This document shows positions 1 to 9,201 of a stretch of DNA of 64,000 bases, piece after piece. The notes below the pieces were generated by a model that saw only the letters and a program-made list of their open reading frames with translations, was not told the origin of the DNA and did not search any database. Location: NCBI RefSeq assembly GCF_013337765.1, contig NZ_VBSB01000010.1, forward strand, positions 682,001 through 746,000. The letters are read 5' to 3'. Origin of the DNA: Mycolicibacterium sphagni (GTDB lineage Bacteria > Actinomycetota > Actinomycetes > Mycobacteriales > Mycobacteriaceae). The position numbers and the translations under genes were made by a program. Position 1 is the stretch's first letter. The number at the start of each line of letters is the position of its first letter.

Positions 1-1
1 T

Positions 2-676
2 TATCCCGGGCTGAGGTACGCCAACCTCGCCATTCGGGGTAAGCGCGTGATCGATGTCCTCAATGACCAACTGCCGCAAGCGCTGGCGATGGAACCCGAT
101 CTGGTCACCGTCTGCGTCGGCATGAACGACGTGACCCGACCGGGCCGCACGTTCACCAAGGCGATGGCCGATCTCGACGACGTCTACCAACAACTCGCCG
201 ATTCCGGGGCCACGGTGGTGACGACGTCATTTCCCGACGTCGCCAAGATGCTGCCGGTGGGCAGGCTGATCGGTTCGCGCATCCAGCAGGTCAACGAGGT
301 CATCACGCGTGCGGCGCAGCGGCACGGCTTCGGTCTGGTCGACCTCTACAACGCGGAGGCGATGAACGAGCCCTCAATCTGGAGCCACGACCGCATGCAC
401 GCGTCGACCCGGGGACACATCCTGTTTGCCGAGGCTGCCGCCGAAGCGCTGAAACTTCCCGGCAGCAACCATGATTGGGCAATGCCCAGCGGTGAAGAGG
501 TTCGGGACAGCTTTGCCGAACGGATGTACGCGCAAGCGCAATGGACCCGGAGTCTGCTCATTCCGTGGATCTGGCGCCATGCCCGCGGACGGTCGTCCGG
601 CGACGGCAGAGATCCCAAATATGCTGAGCTGCAGCCCGTTTCAGAGCAGGTACGAATGGCCCACCAGAGCGCCTGA
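2..676 (+). CDS. SGNH/GDSL hydrolase, 5'-truncated by the window edge
   Basis: The reading frame is open from the left edge, so the true start lies outside the window; a GTG at 47 is internal because conserved sequence (YANLAIRGK) precedes it. Visible are SGNH block II (the Gly region), block III (GMNDV, with the catalytic Asn) and block V (DRMH, with the catalytic Asp and His). The block I Ser lies upstream, outside the window. The family hydrolyses ester bonds of lipids or acylated sugars; the substrate cannot be told. The C-terminal tail after block V is charged and has no clear domain. The gene ends 9 bases before a CRP-like site that precedes the mce gene. Confidence 0.85.
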   Translation, partial: YPGLRYANLAIRGKRVIDVLNDQLPQALAMEPDLVTVCVGMNDVTRPGRTFTKAMADLDDVYQQLADSGATVVTTSFPDVAKMLPVGRLIGSRIQQVNEVITRAAQRHGFGLVDLYNAEAMNEPSIWSHDRMHASTRGHILFAEAAAEALKLPGSNHDWAMPSGEEVRDSFAERMYAQAQWTRSLLIPWIWRHARGRSSGDGRDPKYAELQPVSEQVRMAHQSA

Positions 677-685
677 ACGAGCCTA

Positions 686-701
686 TGTGACGCACGTCAC
701 G
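686..701. promoter_or_regulatory. CRP-like binding site
   Basis: TGTGA-CGCACG-TCACG matches the mycobacterial Crp consensus TGTGAN6TCACA at 9 of 10 defined positions. It lies between the hydrolase stop and the mce gene, about 150 bp upstream of the mce start. That is far for a class I/II activator site, so it could act on an unmapped promoter in the 677-849 gap. Confidence 0.45.
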
Positions 702-849
702 AATTCTGCAGAACCGTGGATTCATCGCTGGTATCGATTGGTCTGAAAACCCCGACGCCCCCGACCTGCGTGGGATAGTGGCAACACGAACGAACGGTGA
801 TCTGCAGTGCAACGGCGGGGGGAAACCGTGATTGGTAGGCGCGAACCTG

Positions 850-2091
850 ATGAGTGAGCGAAACGGGGCGCCGCCCGGGTGGTTCCAGTCCCGGGTCCGG
901 CACTGGCAGTACTCGCCGCCGCTCAAGACCGCGTTCGTGGTGACGATTGTCCTGCTCACCGTCGTCGTGGTCACCGTCCTCATGCAATTCCGCGGCGATT
1001 TCACGCCGAAGACCCGACTGACGCTGATCTCGCAGCGATCCGGCCTCGTCATGGACCCCGGGTCAAAGGTCACCTATAACGGCGTGCAGATCGGCCGGGT
1101 CACCGGCGTCAATCCGATCGAACGCGACGGCACCACCAAGGCCAAGCTGTCGCTGGACGTCGATCCGAAATACATCTCCCTGATCCCGGCCAACGCCATC
1201 GCGGAGGTCAAGGCCAGCACGGTGTTCGGCAACAAGTACGTGTCCTTCCGCAGCCCGCCCGATCCGACCAAGCAGCGCATTTCCAGCAAGGACGTGATCG
1301 ACGTCTCTCACGTGACGACGGAGTTCAATACGTTGTTCGAGACGTTGACGTCGATCTCGGAGAAGGTCGATCCGGTCAAGCTGAACCTGACCTTGTCGGC
1401 GGCCGCCGAAGCGCTCAACGGGCTGGGCACCAAGTTCGGGCAGTCGATCGTCAACGGCAACGCCGTCCTCGATGACATCAACCCGCAGATGCCCCAGATC
1501 CGCACCAACATTCAGCAGCTGTCCAAGCTGGCCGACGTCTACACCAAGGCCAGCCCCGACCTGTGGGACTTCCTCGACCACGCGGTCACCACCGCCCGCA
1601 CCCTCAACGAGGAGCAGAAGGATCTCGACGCCGCCCTGCTGGCCTCCACCGGCTTCGGCAACACCGGCGCCGACATCTTCGAACGCGGCGGCCCCTACTT
1701 CGTGCGCGGCCAAGCCGACCTGATCCCCACCGCCAAACTGCTCGACACCTACAGCCCCGAAATCATGTGCACCGTCCGCAATTACGCCACATCGAATGCC
1801 AAGGACAGTGCCGGCGGCAACGGCTACTCGATCGATTTCCACATCGGCCTGACCGGCGCGCCCAACCCCTACGTGTATCCGGACAACCTGCCGCGGGTGA
1901 ACGCCAAGGGTGGTCCCGGCGGCGGGCCCGGCTGCTGGCAGCCGGTCACCCACGAGTTCTGGCCTGCGCCGTTCCTGGTGGCCGACTACGGCGCCTCGCT
2001 CGCGCCGTACAACCACTTCGAACTCGGCCAGCCGATCCTCACCGAGTACGTCTGGGGACGTCAGGTCGGCGAGAACACCATCAACCCCTGA
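850..2091 (+). CDS. Orphan MCE-family protein (MceA-like)
   Basis: Mce proteins are exported, envelope-anchored subunits of lipid importers. One N-terminal membrane helix (about residues 28-46) is followed by an MlaD/MCE domain (the region around GLVMDPGSKVTYNGVQIG) and the alpha-helical Mce1-type domain. The C-terminal tail, with CTVRNYA and the Trp/Pro/Gly-rich segment ending QVGENTINP, is of the MceA class. Predicted length is 413 aa. ATG 850 is chosen; an in-frame TTG at 832 would add six residues. No YrbE permease or mceB-F genes flank it, so it is an orphan that may join a complex encoded elsewhere. The last 11 bases overlap the convergent LLM gene. Confidence 0.85.
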   Translation: MSERNGAPPGWFQSRVRHWQYSPPLKTAFVVTIVLLTVVVVTVLMQFRGDFTPKTRLTLISQRSGLVMDPGSKVTYNGVQIGRVTGVNPIERDGTTKAKLSLDVDPKYISLIPANAIAEVKASTVFGNKYVSFRSPPDPTKQRISSKDVIDVSHVTTEFNTLFETLTSISEKVDPVKLNLTLSAAAEALNGLGTKFGQSIVNGNAVLDDINPQMPQIRTNIQQLSKLADVYTKASPDLWDFLDHAVTTARTLNEEQKDLDAALLASTGFGNTGADIFERGGPYFVRGQADLIPTAKLLDTYSPEIMCTVRNYATSNAKDSAGGNGYSIDFHIGLTGAPNPYVYPDNLPRVNAKGGPGGGPGCWQPVTHEFWPAPFLVADYGASLAPYNHFELGQPILTEYVWGRQVGENTINP

Positions 2092-2989
2092 GGTTGAGCA
2101 CCTCGGCCAGTTCGCGTAGCGCCGGGCGCGGATCCCAGGCCGGATCTCCGTCGCCGAGCACCTGCACCACCACATGGTCGGCACCGGCGTCGAGGTGTGC
2201 GGTCACCGCCGCGGCGGCCTGTTCCACCGAACCCTGACCCACGATGCGGCCCGCCAGCCGGTCCGACCCGCCGCGCACCAGATCCGACTCGTCGAAGCCC
2301 TGCCGCAGCCAGGAGTTTCGGTAGTTCGGCAGGCCCGAATAGACCTCGAGGTGCAGGTGCGCCCGGCGCAGCTGCTCCTCGGCACTCTCACCGACGACGA
2401 CGGCCTGCTCGGACACGATCCACTTGTCCGGCCCCAGGATCTCCCGGGTGGTGGCGGTCTGCTCGGGCAGTACCAGATAGGGGTGCGCGCCGTCGGCGTG
2501 CGTGCCCGACAGCTCGATCATCTTGGGACCCAGCGCTGCGAGCAGGCGGGTGGGCCGTCCCGAACCCGGCTCGACGAACTCCGGCAGCCCGGCCATCCGG
2601 TCCAGGTAGCCGCGCATGGTGGCCAGCGGCTTCTCGTACGTGCCGCCGAGCATGTTCTCCACCAGCGGACCGTGGCTCACGCCGAGGCCGAGGATGAACC
2701 GGCCGGGGTAGGTGGCGTTCAGGCTGCGGCCGCCGCCTTCGGCGATCGTCGCCAACCGGGCGTGGATGTTCGCGATACCCGTGCCCAGCACCAGTCGCTG
2801 CGTGCCGGCCAGGAAGATCGCCGACTGCACCATGGCGTCCTTGAGGCCGACCTCGGGGATGAACAGCGAACCGTAGCCGAGCGCTTCGATTTCCTGGGCG
2901 ACCTCGACGGCTGCGGGCATCGGCCAGCTCTCGCTGGCCCACCACACTCCGATACGAGACGGGAAGTCGATGGTCGGGCGATCAGTCAC
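2081..2989 (-). CDS. LLM class F420-dependent oxidoreductase (TIGR03620-like)
   Basis: 302 aa luciferase-like TIM barrel. It has the N-terminal IGVWWAS strand, a YGSLFIPE segment, the LVLGTGIANIHAR cofactor region and a GRFILGLGVSHG glycine-rich loop, as in actinobacterial LLM proteins that use F420 or FMN. The substrate is unknown. It lies 13 bp downstream of the TetR gene on the same strand, so the two are probably co-transcribed. Its 3' end overlaps the convergent mce gene by 11 bp. Confidence 0.85.
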   Translation of the reverse strand: MTDRPTIDFPSRIGVWWASESWPMPAAVEVAQEIEALGYGSLFIPEVGLKDAMVQSAIFLAGTQRLVLGTGIANIHARLATIAEGGGRSLNATYPGRFILGLGVSHGPLVENMLGGTYEKPLATMRGYLDRMAGLPEFVEPGSGRPTRLLAALGPKMIELSGTHADGAHPYLVLPEQTATTREILGPDKWIVSEQAVVVGESAEEQLRRAHLHLEVYSGLPNYRNSWLRQGFDESDLVRGGSDRLAGRIVGQGSVEQAAAAVTAHLDAGADHVVVQVLGDGDPAWDPRPALRELAEVLNLRG

Positions 2990-3002
2990 GGGCTACTCCT
3001 GG

Positions 3003-3695
3003 TCAGTCGTCAGCAAGAGATTCGATGCGCAATGTGTCGCCCGTCAGCATGGCGATCGAACTACGGAGCTCTTCAGCGGGGGTGGGTGGCGGCAGCGGCT
3101 CGTGCGGACCGACCCGGAACGCGTCGACCATGAGTGCGGCGAATCGGCGCCAGGCACCGGGCGCGTGCTCGCGGGTGGCCTCGAGAACGCCGGCGTCGGC
3201 CAGAAGCATCACCACGATGTCCCCAACACCGATGTCCGGACGCAACATTCCGTCTTCCTGAGCACGCGCGATGACCTGGCCGAGCTTGTCGATGGCCTCG
3301 GTGGCCCGCTGCTCGATCACCGAGCTGGCCGGGAAGGCGGTGGTGAGGAGCGCTCGCAAGCCGGGGTCGGAAGCCTGCAATTCGCACACCTCGTACACGA
3401 GGTCTCGAAAGCCGTCCCAGGCCACCGGATTGCTCAGGGCCTTGTCGACGGCGTCCTCGTAGGAGGTCATGTTCCGCTCGAACGCCGCGATGGCCAGATC
3501 GGTGCGGGTGGGAAAGCGCCGATACAGCGTTGCCACTCCGACGCCCGCGCTGCGCGCCACATCTTCCAAGGGCACTGACAGGCCCTGCTCAGCAAACAGT
3601 CGAGCGGCCGCAGTCACGATCCGCTCGCGGTTGCGTTCAGCGTCGGCCCGCAGTGGCCTGGATCGCTCCACACCCCGTTGTGCGCCAGGAATCAC
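3003..3695 (-). CDS. TetR-family regulator (divergent from DHA2 exporter)
   Basis: 230 aa when started at the GTG ending at 3695, which has GGAG six bases upstream. A longer start at 3731 would place the start codon inside the upstream palindrome and is less likely. The N-terminal helix-turn-helix includes IVTAAARLFAEQG and VGVATLYRRFPTR; the C-terminal ligand domain resembles the TetR_C group found beside DHA2 exporters. It very likely represses the exporter at 3798 and itself through the two palindromes between the genes. The LLM gene follows after 13 bp. Confidence 0.9.
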   Translation of the reverse strand: MIPGAQRGVERSRPLRADAERNRERIVTAAARLFAEQGLSVPLEDVARSAGVGVATLYRRFPTRTDLAIAAFERNMTSYEDAVDKALSNPVAWDGFRDLVYEVCELQASDPGLRALLTTAFPASSVIEQRATEAIDKLGQVIARAQEDGMLRPDIGVGDIVVMLLADAGVLEATREHAPGAWRRFAALMVDAFRVGPHEPLPPPTPAEELRSSIAMLTGDTLRIESLADD

Positions 3696-3714
3696 CGCTC
3701 CAGAATACTCCCCG

Positions 3715-3736
3715 AAGTGGAGGGTTGCCACCAGTT
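3715..3736. promoter_or_regulatory. TetR operator copy 1 (imperfect palindrome)
   Basis: A 22-bp imperfect palindrome begins AAGTGGAGGG and ends CCACCAGTT, with 7 of 11 base pairs symmetric. It lies immediately upstream of the preferred tetR start and shares its AAGTGG half-site with copy 2, 43 bp away centre to centre. Confidence 0.55.
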
Positions 3737-3757
3737 GCGGCTAGGGTTGTGAGCAAG

Positions 3758-3779
3758 AAGTGGTGGAAATCCTCCACTT
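3758..3779. promoter_or_regulatory. TetR operator copy 2 (near-perfect palindrome)
   Basis: The arms AAGTGGTGGA and TCCTCCACTT are separated by AA, with one mismatch per half. The site ends five bases before the AAAGGAG ribosome-binding site (3784-3790) of the exporter, a position suited to blocking its transcription. Confidence 0.65.
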
Positions 3780-3797
3780 ATCGAAAGGAGTCGAACA

Positions 3798-5360
3798 GTG
3801 GCTATCACCACAGTTCAGCGCCCCGCGCACGCGCGTCACGCGCGGCCGACGCAGGGCCTACGCGGGAATCCGTGGTGGATTCTCGCCGCCGTCTCAGTCG
3901 GCGTCATCATGGTCGGGCTGGATGCATCCGTCGTCGCCATCGCCAACCCCCGCATCGCCACCGACCTCAACGCCTCGCTGTCGGACCTGCAGTGGATCAC
4001 CGACGCCTATTTGCTGAGCTTGGCGTCGCTGTTAATTTTCGGCGGCAAACTCGGCGACATGTTCGGCCGGCGCCTGGTCTTCCTGGTCGGCGTCGTCGGG
4101 TTCGCTGTCACGTCCGTCGGGATCGGCCTCATCGGATCGGTAGCCGGCGTGATCGCCATGCGCGCGCTGCAAGGTGTGTTCGGCGCACTGCTGATGCCCA
4201 GCACGCTCGCGATCATTCGCAAGGCGTTCCCGCCGCACAAACTCAATACCGCCATCGGAATCTGGGGCGCCGCGACCGGAGTCTCGGTGGCCGCGGGGCC
4301 CGTCCTCGGTGGCGTGCTGGTCGAGCACTTCAACTGGGAATCGGTCTTCTACATCAACGTGCCGATCGCGGTGGTCGCCGTGGTCATCGGTGCTGCCGCG
4401 ATCGTCGAAAGCCGCAGTGACGAGAAGGCCCGCCTCGACGCGGCCGGCATCCTCACCCTGTCCGGCAGCCTGTTCCTGCTGGTGTACGGGCTGATCAAGG
4501 CCCCCGAGTGGGGCTGGCTGGACCCGCAGACCGTGGCGTTCCTGATCGGCGGCGTCGTCCTGATGGGCGCCTTCGTGATCGTCGAGCGGCACGCGAAGGA
4601 CCCGATGCTGCCGCTGCGACTGTTCGCCAACCCGTCGCTGTCGATCGGCGCCGCGGTGGTGACGATCAACTTCTTCGCGCTCTTCGGTGCGCTGTTCTTC
4701 ATGACGCTGTACCTGCAGAACCTGCAGGGTTGGAGCCCGGTGGAAACCGGCGTCCGGACCCTGCCGCTGAGCGCCGCGATGATGGTCATGGCGCCGTTGT
4801 CGGGTGTCATCACCGAGCGGTTCGGCCCGCGACCGGCGATGGTGACCGGCCTGCTCGGCGTCGCCGGCGGCCTGGCGCTGCTCAGCCAACTGCAGGCCGA
4901 TTCCGGCTACGGCGCGATCTGGCCGGCCTTCGCACTGCTGGGCACCGGCGTCGGCCTGGTGTTGACCGCGAGCTCGGATGCCATCGTCGGCAACGCGCCG
5001 GTGGACGACGCCGGGGTGGCCGGCGGTATCCAGAGCACGTCCGTTCAGCTCGGCGCCGTGCTGGGCACCACGATCCTGGGCTCGGTGCTGTCCAGCAAGG
5101 TCGGTTCGACGTTGGTCGGCAAACTCACCACCGCGGGAACCCCGGCTCCGGTCGCTGAAAAGTTATCTCCGGCAAAGGAATTGGTGTCCAAAGGGTTGGC
5201 TCCATCGATCCCCGGCGCACCGCCACAGCTGACCGCCGCGATCGCCAGCGGTAGCCACGAGGCGTTCATGGCCGGCCTGCAGCTGTCGATGTGGGTTGGA
5301 GCCGCCGCTGCGGCCGTCGGCGCGGTGCTGGCGCTGTTCGTCCGGCGCGGAGCGAGCTAG
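3798..5360 (+). CDS. MFS transporter, DHA2 (EmrB/QacA-like) family
   Basis: 520 aa with about 14 hydrophobic segments, the size and topology of DHA2 proton-coupled drug exporters. Motif A-type sequence GGKLGDMFGRR lies between TM2 and TM3, and the TM1 region carries LDASVVAIANP, the Asp-containing motif of this group. Motif C-like GIWGAATGVSVAAGPVLGG follows. The GTG start has a strong AAAGGAG eight bases upstream. Divergent from a TetR gene with two operators between, the usual arrangement for an inducible multidrug exporter. The exported compound is not known. Confidence 0.92.
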   Translation: MAITTVQRPAHARHARPTQGLRGNPWWILAAVSVGVIMVGLDASVVAIANPRIATDLNASLSDLQWITDAYLLSLASLLIFGGKLGDMFGRRLVFLVGVVGFAVTSVGIGLIGSVAGVIAMRALQGVFGALLMPSTLAIIRKAFPPHKLNTAIGIWGAATGVSVAAGPVLGGVLVEHFNWESVFYINVPIAVVAVVIGAAAIVESRSDEKARLDAAGILTLSGSLFLLVYGLIKAPEWGWLDPQTVAFLIGGVVLMGAFVIVERHAKDPMLPLRLFANPSLSIGAAVVTINFFALFGALFFMTLYLQNLQGWSPVETGVRTLPLSAAMMVMAPLSGVITERFGPRPAMVTGLLGVAGGLALLSQLQADSGYGAIWPAFALLGTGVGLVLTASSDAIVGNAPVDDAGVAGGIQSTSVQLGAVLGTTILGSVLSSKVGSTLVGKLTTAGTPAPVAEKLSPAKELVSKGLAPSIPGAPPQLTAAIASGSHEAFMAGLQLSMWVGAAAAAVGAVLALFVRRGAS

Positions 5361-5380
5361 GGCTGACATAGATTCGCGGA

Positions 5381-6523
5381 GTGATAACCCACCCCATTGA
5401 GGGCGGACTCTTCCGCGGATTGGCCGAGCTGGAGCGGACCGAACGGGGCTGGCTTCCGCACCGGTTGCCGCGGGCAGCCCGTGAGCAGTGTCCTGACCCC
5501 CAACTGGCGGCCGTGGAGGCTCAGCCGTCCGGCGTTCGTCTGGCATTCCGCACTCGTTCGGCAGTGATCGAGCTCGACGTGCTGCGAACACGGACGGTGC
5601 TGGTGGGTGTGCCGGAACGCCCGGCAGGCACGGTTGACCTGATCGTCGACGGCAGTCTGGCTGAGCAGGCGCCGACCAGCGGGGGCGACACCCTGATGGT
5701 CGACCCCACGACGGGCCGCGGCGATCTCGACCACGGCTCCGTCGCGACCGTCCGGTTCGCCGGATTGGCCGCGAGCGAGAAGGACGTCGAGATCTGGCTG
5801 CCCCACTACGAGCGCACCGAGGTCGTCGCAATGCGCACGGATGCGCCGATTACGGCCTCGCCGACTGGTCGTCGACCGGTCTGGCTGCACCACGGAAGTT
5901 CGATCAGCCAGGGCTCCAACGCCGCCAGCCCCAGCACCACCTGGGTCGCGGTGGCAGCCAGCCTGGGCGGGGTCGACGTCATCAACCTCGGGCTGGCCGG
6001 CAGCGCAATGCTCGACCCCTTCACCGCACGCGCCATGCGGGACATCCCCGCCGACGTCATCAGCGTCAAGATCGGCATCAACCTGGTCAACGGCGACGTC
6101 ATGCGGCTACGTGCGTTCGACCCCGCGGTCCATGGGTTCTTGGACACCATCCGTGACGGCCACGCCGGAGTTCCGTTGCTCGTCGTGGGGCCGTTGTACT
6201 GCCCCATCCATGAACAGACGCCGGGTCCGGGGGCCTTCGATCCGTCCGCGCTCGCTTCGGGACAGGTCAGATTCCGGGCCACCGGCGACCCAGCTGAGAT
6301 CAGTCGGGGCAAGTTGACACTGTCCGTCATCCGGGAGCGCCTCACGCACATCGTGCGGAGTCGCGCAGGAAACGACGCGCACCTCGCCTACCTCGACGGC
6401 CACGACCTCTACGGTCCGAGCGACTTCGCCGAACACCCACTCCCCGACAACCTTCACCCCGACGCGGCCACCCACCGATTGATCGGCGAGCGCTTCGCCC
6501 GCCGCGCATTCTCCGCACCCTGA
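5381..6523 (+). CDS. SGNH/GDSL hydrolase with N-terminal beta domain
   Basis: 380 aa. Residues 1-165 look like a beta-sandwich SGNH_N-type domain. The catalytic domain starts at HHGSSISQG, where GSS replaces GDS and the nucleophile would be about Ser174. The block II Gly is in NLGLAGSAM and the Asn-like block III in IGINLVNG. The C-terminal DNLHPDAAT supplies the Asp-His pair. A secreted or cytoplasmic esterase is likely, but no signal peptide is visible, so the enzyme is probably cytoplasmic. It starts at GTG, 20 bp after the exporter stop, so read-through co-transcription is possible. Confidence 0.85.
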   Translation: MITHPIEGGLFRGLAELERTERGWLPHRLPRAAREQCPDPQLAAVEAQPSGVRLAFRTRSAVIELDVLRTRTVLVGVPERPAGTVDLIVDGSLAEQAPTSGGDTLMVDPTTGRGDLDHGSVATVRFAGLAASEKDVEIWLPHYERTEVVAMRTDAPITASPTGRRPVWLHHGSSISQGSNAASPSTTWVAVAASLGGVDVINLGLAGSAMLDPFTARAMRDIPADVISVKIGINLVNGDVMRLRAFDPAVHGFLDTIRDGHAGVPLLVVGPLYCPIHEQTPGPGAFDPSALASGQVRFRATGDPAEISRGKLTLSVIRERLTHIVRSRAGNDAHLAYLDGHDLYGPSDFAEHPLPDNLHPDAATHRLIGERFARRAFSAP

Positions 6524-6621
6524 CTGCGGTCCCGCTGGGTGAAGTTCCGCAACAGCTCGACCCCTGTGCCCGTGGCAGACTCGATCGCGTTCTGGAGTCT
6601 GGGCCACCTGGAGGAATGCGA

Positions 6622-8289
6622 ATGAGCAGCGACGTCAGCTTCGACCTTTCGTCGGTGTTCCGTACCGTCGCGCAGACGCTGCCGGATCGTGAGGCACTGA
6701 TCTGGCGGGATCAGCGCTGGACGTATGCGCAGCTGGACGCCCGCATCGACGGAGTTGCGCACTACCTCGCCAGCCAGGGGCTGGGCTGCCACGTGGAGCG
6801 TGATCAGCTGGCCCCGCACGAGTCCGGCCAGGATCACCTCGGGCTATATCTGCGCAACGGCAACCAGTATCTGGAGGCGATGGTCGCCGGCTACCGGGCC
6901 CGCGTCGCGCCGTTCAACGTCAACTACCGCTACGTCGAGGAAGAACTCCTCTACCTGCTCACCGATTCGGCGGCCAAGGCCCTCGTCTACGGCGCCGAGT
7001 TCGCCCCGTTCGTCGCCTCCATCCGCGACCGGCTGCCCGAGCTGCGGGTGCTGATCCAGGTCGCCGACGCTAGCGGCAACGAATTGCTGCCTGGTGCAGT
7101 CGATTACGAGTCGATCGTCGCCACGCCACCGTCGGCCGGCGGTATGCCCACGCCGAGCGGTGACGACCTGTACATCCTCTACACCGGCGGCACCACCGGC
7201 ATGCCGAAGGGCGTGCTGTGGCGTCAGCACGACATCTTCATGTCCGCGATGGGTGGGCGCCCGTTCGGATCCGACACATCGCTGGCGTCGTACGAAGAAC
7301 TCGCCGAACAGGCCCGCACCAACGCCGGCGTCCGCTCGATCCTGATGATCCCGCCGCTGATGCACGGCGCCGCACAGTGGGCCGCGTTCAACATGTTCAG
7401 CACCGGCGGCTGGATGGTGCTGCCCGACGACGTCGACCGCATGAACGCTCCCGCGGTGATGCGGCTGGCCGAACGTGAACGGGTACTGAGCATTCCGGTT
7501 GTCGGCGACGCGATCGCCCGGCCGCTGCTCGACGAGATCGAGACCGGCAAGTACGACTTGTCCGGCCTGCTGACGATCACCAACGGCGGTGCGCCGCTGT
7601 CGCCGACGGTGCGGGAGCGGCTGCTGGCCGCACTGCCCAACCTGATGGTGCTCGACGCGGTCGGTGCGTCCGAGACCGGTATGCAGATGACCACGATGGC
7701 CGCCAAGGGCGTCGAGCAGAAGGCGGCGACCTTCACTCCGCAACACGACACCGCCATCATCTCGGCGGACTTCAGCACCGTGTTGAAGGCCGGCGACGGC
7801 GAGGGCTGGCTGGCCCGGCGGGCGTACGTGCCGCTGGGCTACCTGGGCGACGCCGAGAAGTCGGCCCGCACCTTCCCGACGATCAACGGGGTCCGCTGGT
7901 CGGTGCCAGGTGATCGCGCCCGCTTCCTGGAGGACGGCCAAATCGAGCTGCTGGGCCGCGATTCGGTGACCATCAACTCCGGCGGGGAGAAGATCTTCGC
8001 CGAAGAGGTCGAGCGTGCGGTCGCCAGTCATCCGGCGGTGTACGACGTCGTCGTAGCCGGGCGCCCGTCGGAACGGTGGGGCAGCGAGGTGGTGGCCATC
8101 GTGCAGTTCGCCGAGGGCCGCAGTGCCACCGACGACGAGCTCGCCGACGCCTGTCGCGCCCACATCGCGCAGTACAAGCTGCCGAAGGCCTTCATCCGGA
8201 CCGAGAAGGTGCTGCGTTCACCGGCGGGCAAGGCCGACTACCGCTGGGCCAAGGAGCTGGCCGTCGAAAGCCTTGGCGCGCAAAGCTAG
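6622..8289 (+). CDS. Acyl-CoA synthetase (FadD-like, ANL superfamily)
   Basis: 555 aa adenylate-forming ligase that activates a carboxylic acid to its CoA thioester through an acyl-AMP. The P-loop YTGGTTGMPKG is near residue 190. The A5-like GASETG, the A8 hinge LLGRDSVTINSGGEK and the C-terminal catalytic Lys region SPAGKADYRWAKE are all present. Its overall pattern resembles FadD19-type steroid side-chain ligases, but that assignment is inference. GGAGG at 6610-6614 is only one base from ATG 6616 and seven from ATG 6622, so the second is preferred. A REP-like repeat unit follows the stop codon directly. Confidence 0.9.
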   Translation: MSSDVSFDLSSVFRTVAQTLPDREALIWRDQRWTYAQLDARIDGVAHYLASQGLGCHVERDQLAPHESGQDHLGLYLRNGNQYLEAMVAGYRARVAPFNVNYRYVEEELLYLLTDSAAKALVYGAEFAPFVASIRDRLPELRVLIQVADASGNELLPGAVDYESIVATPPSAGGMPTPSGDDLYILYTGGTTGMPKGVLWRQHDIFMSAMGGRPFGSDTSLASYEELAEQARTNAGVRSILMIPPLMHGAAQWAAFNMFSTGGWMVLPDDVDRMNAPAVMRLAERERVLSIPVVGDAIARPLLDEIETGKYDLSGLLTITNGGAPLSPTVRERLLAALPNLMVLDAVGASETGMQMTTMAAKGVEQKAATFTPQHDTAIISADFSTVLKAGDGEGWLARRAYVPLGYLGDAEKSARTFPTINGVRWSVPGDRARFLEDGQIELLGRDSVTINSGGEKIFAEEVERAVASHPAVYDVVVAGRPSERWGSEVVAIVQFAEGRSATDDELADACRAHIAQYKLPKAFIRTEKVLRSPAGKADYRWAKELAVESLGAQS

Positions 8290-8323
8290 ATCCCCGAGTC
8301 GCTTCGCTCCTGCCCGCCGGGCG
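8290..8323. repeat. REP-like intergenic repeat, single copy
   Basis: The 34-base gap between the convergent acyl-CoA ligase and SDR stop codons consists entirely of this element. Its core GTCGCTTCGCTCCTGCCCGC recurs two complete times, with a third interrupted copy, at 42750-42890. In both places the element begins right after a TAG stop codon. Confidence 0.7.
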
Positions 8324-9148
8324 CTAGACCTTCATGTAGCCCTTGTCGGCGGGGATCTGGGCTGCGGTCAACAACGCCGAGGCATCGCTGGCCAGGAACA
8401 GCACCACCTCGCTGACCTGATTCGGCGCGATCAGTGACTCGGTGGGCAGCGCACCCGGCGAGAAGCTGTAGACGTAGTGCGGGTGCTTCTCGAACATCGA
8501 GTACATCGACAGGTCATTACCCAGCGCGGTGTCGACGCCGTAGGTGTGCACCGAGTTGACCCGGATCCCGAATTCGCCCAACTCCAGCGCCAGCGAATTC
8601 GCCAGTCCCACAACACCGAACTTGCTCGCGCAGTAGTGGCCCGCGCCGGGAACCGCCTTGATCCCGGCCGAGGAACTGATCGCGATGATCGAGCCGCCGT
8701 TGCCTGCTTCGATCATCGCCGGGACGGTCGCCTGCACGGTGTTGAAGAACCCGGTGAGGTTGACGTCGATGATCTCCTGCCACATCTCGGTGGGGATCTC
8801 CCAGGCCCGCCCCCAGCTCATCACCCCGGCGTTGGCGACAACGACGTCGAGGCGGCCGAATTGTTCGATGGCGCCGGCGATTACCCGCTTCTGCCCGTCG
8901 TGGTCGCGCACGTCGACCCGCTCGGCGGTGACCTTGACGCCCTCATCCTCGACCAGCCGGACGGTCTCGGCGAGGTCCTCGGGCGTTGCCGGTTCGTAGC
9001 CGATGTGCTTGCCCACCGGCCCGCAGGCGTCGATGGTGACGATGTCGGCGCCGGCGCGGGCCAGGCGGACACAGTGTGCGCGGCCCTGTCCCCGGGCCCC
9101 GCCGGTCACATAGGCGACTTTGCCCTCCAAGGGGCGATCGTTGGTCAC
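8324..9148 (-). CDS. Mycofactocin-coupled SDR oxidoreductase
   Basis: 274 aa short-chain dehydrogenase. The cofactor motif TGGARGQGR, and the inserted segment after the second strand (around CGPVGKHIGYEPATPEDL), mark the subfamily with non-exchangeable NAD that relies on mycofactocin as external electron acceptor. NAGVMSWG, the catalytic Ser (SSSAG) and YCASK are present. It oxidises or reduces an alcohol/ketone of unknown identity. Third gene of a minus-strand run LLM-SDR-SDR; the gap to the previous gene is 53 bp. Confidence 0.88.
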   Translation of the reverse strand: MTNDRPLEGKVAYVTGGARGQGRAHCVRLARAGADIVTIDACGPVGKHIGYEPATPEDLAETVRLVEDEGVKVTAERVDVRDHDGQKRVIAGAIEQFGRLDVVVANAGVMSWGRAWEIPTEMWQEIIDVNLTGFFNTVQATVPAMIEAGNGGSIIAISSSAGIKAVPGAGHYCASKFGVVGLANSLALELGEFGIRVNSVHTYGVDTALGNDLSMYSMFEKHPHYVYSFSPGALPTESLIAPNQVSEVVLFLASDASALLTAAQIPADKGYMKV

Positions 9149-9201
9149 GGCCTCACCATACGTTCGCCTGCTTCGTGGATGGTCAGGAATTCGATAACTT
9201 G

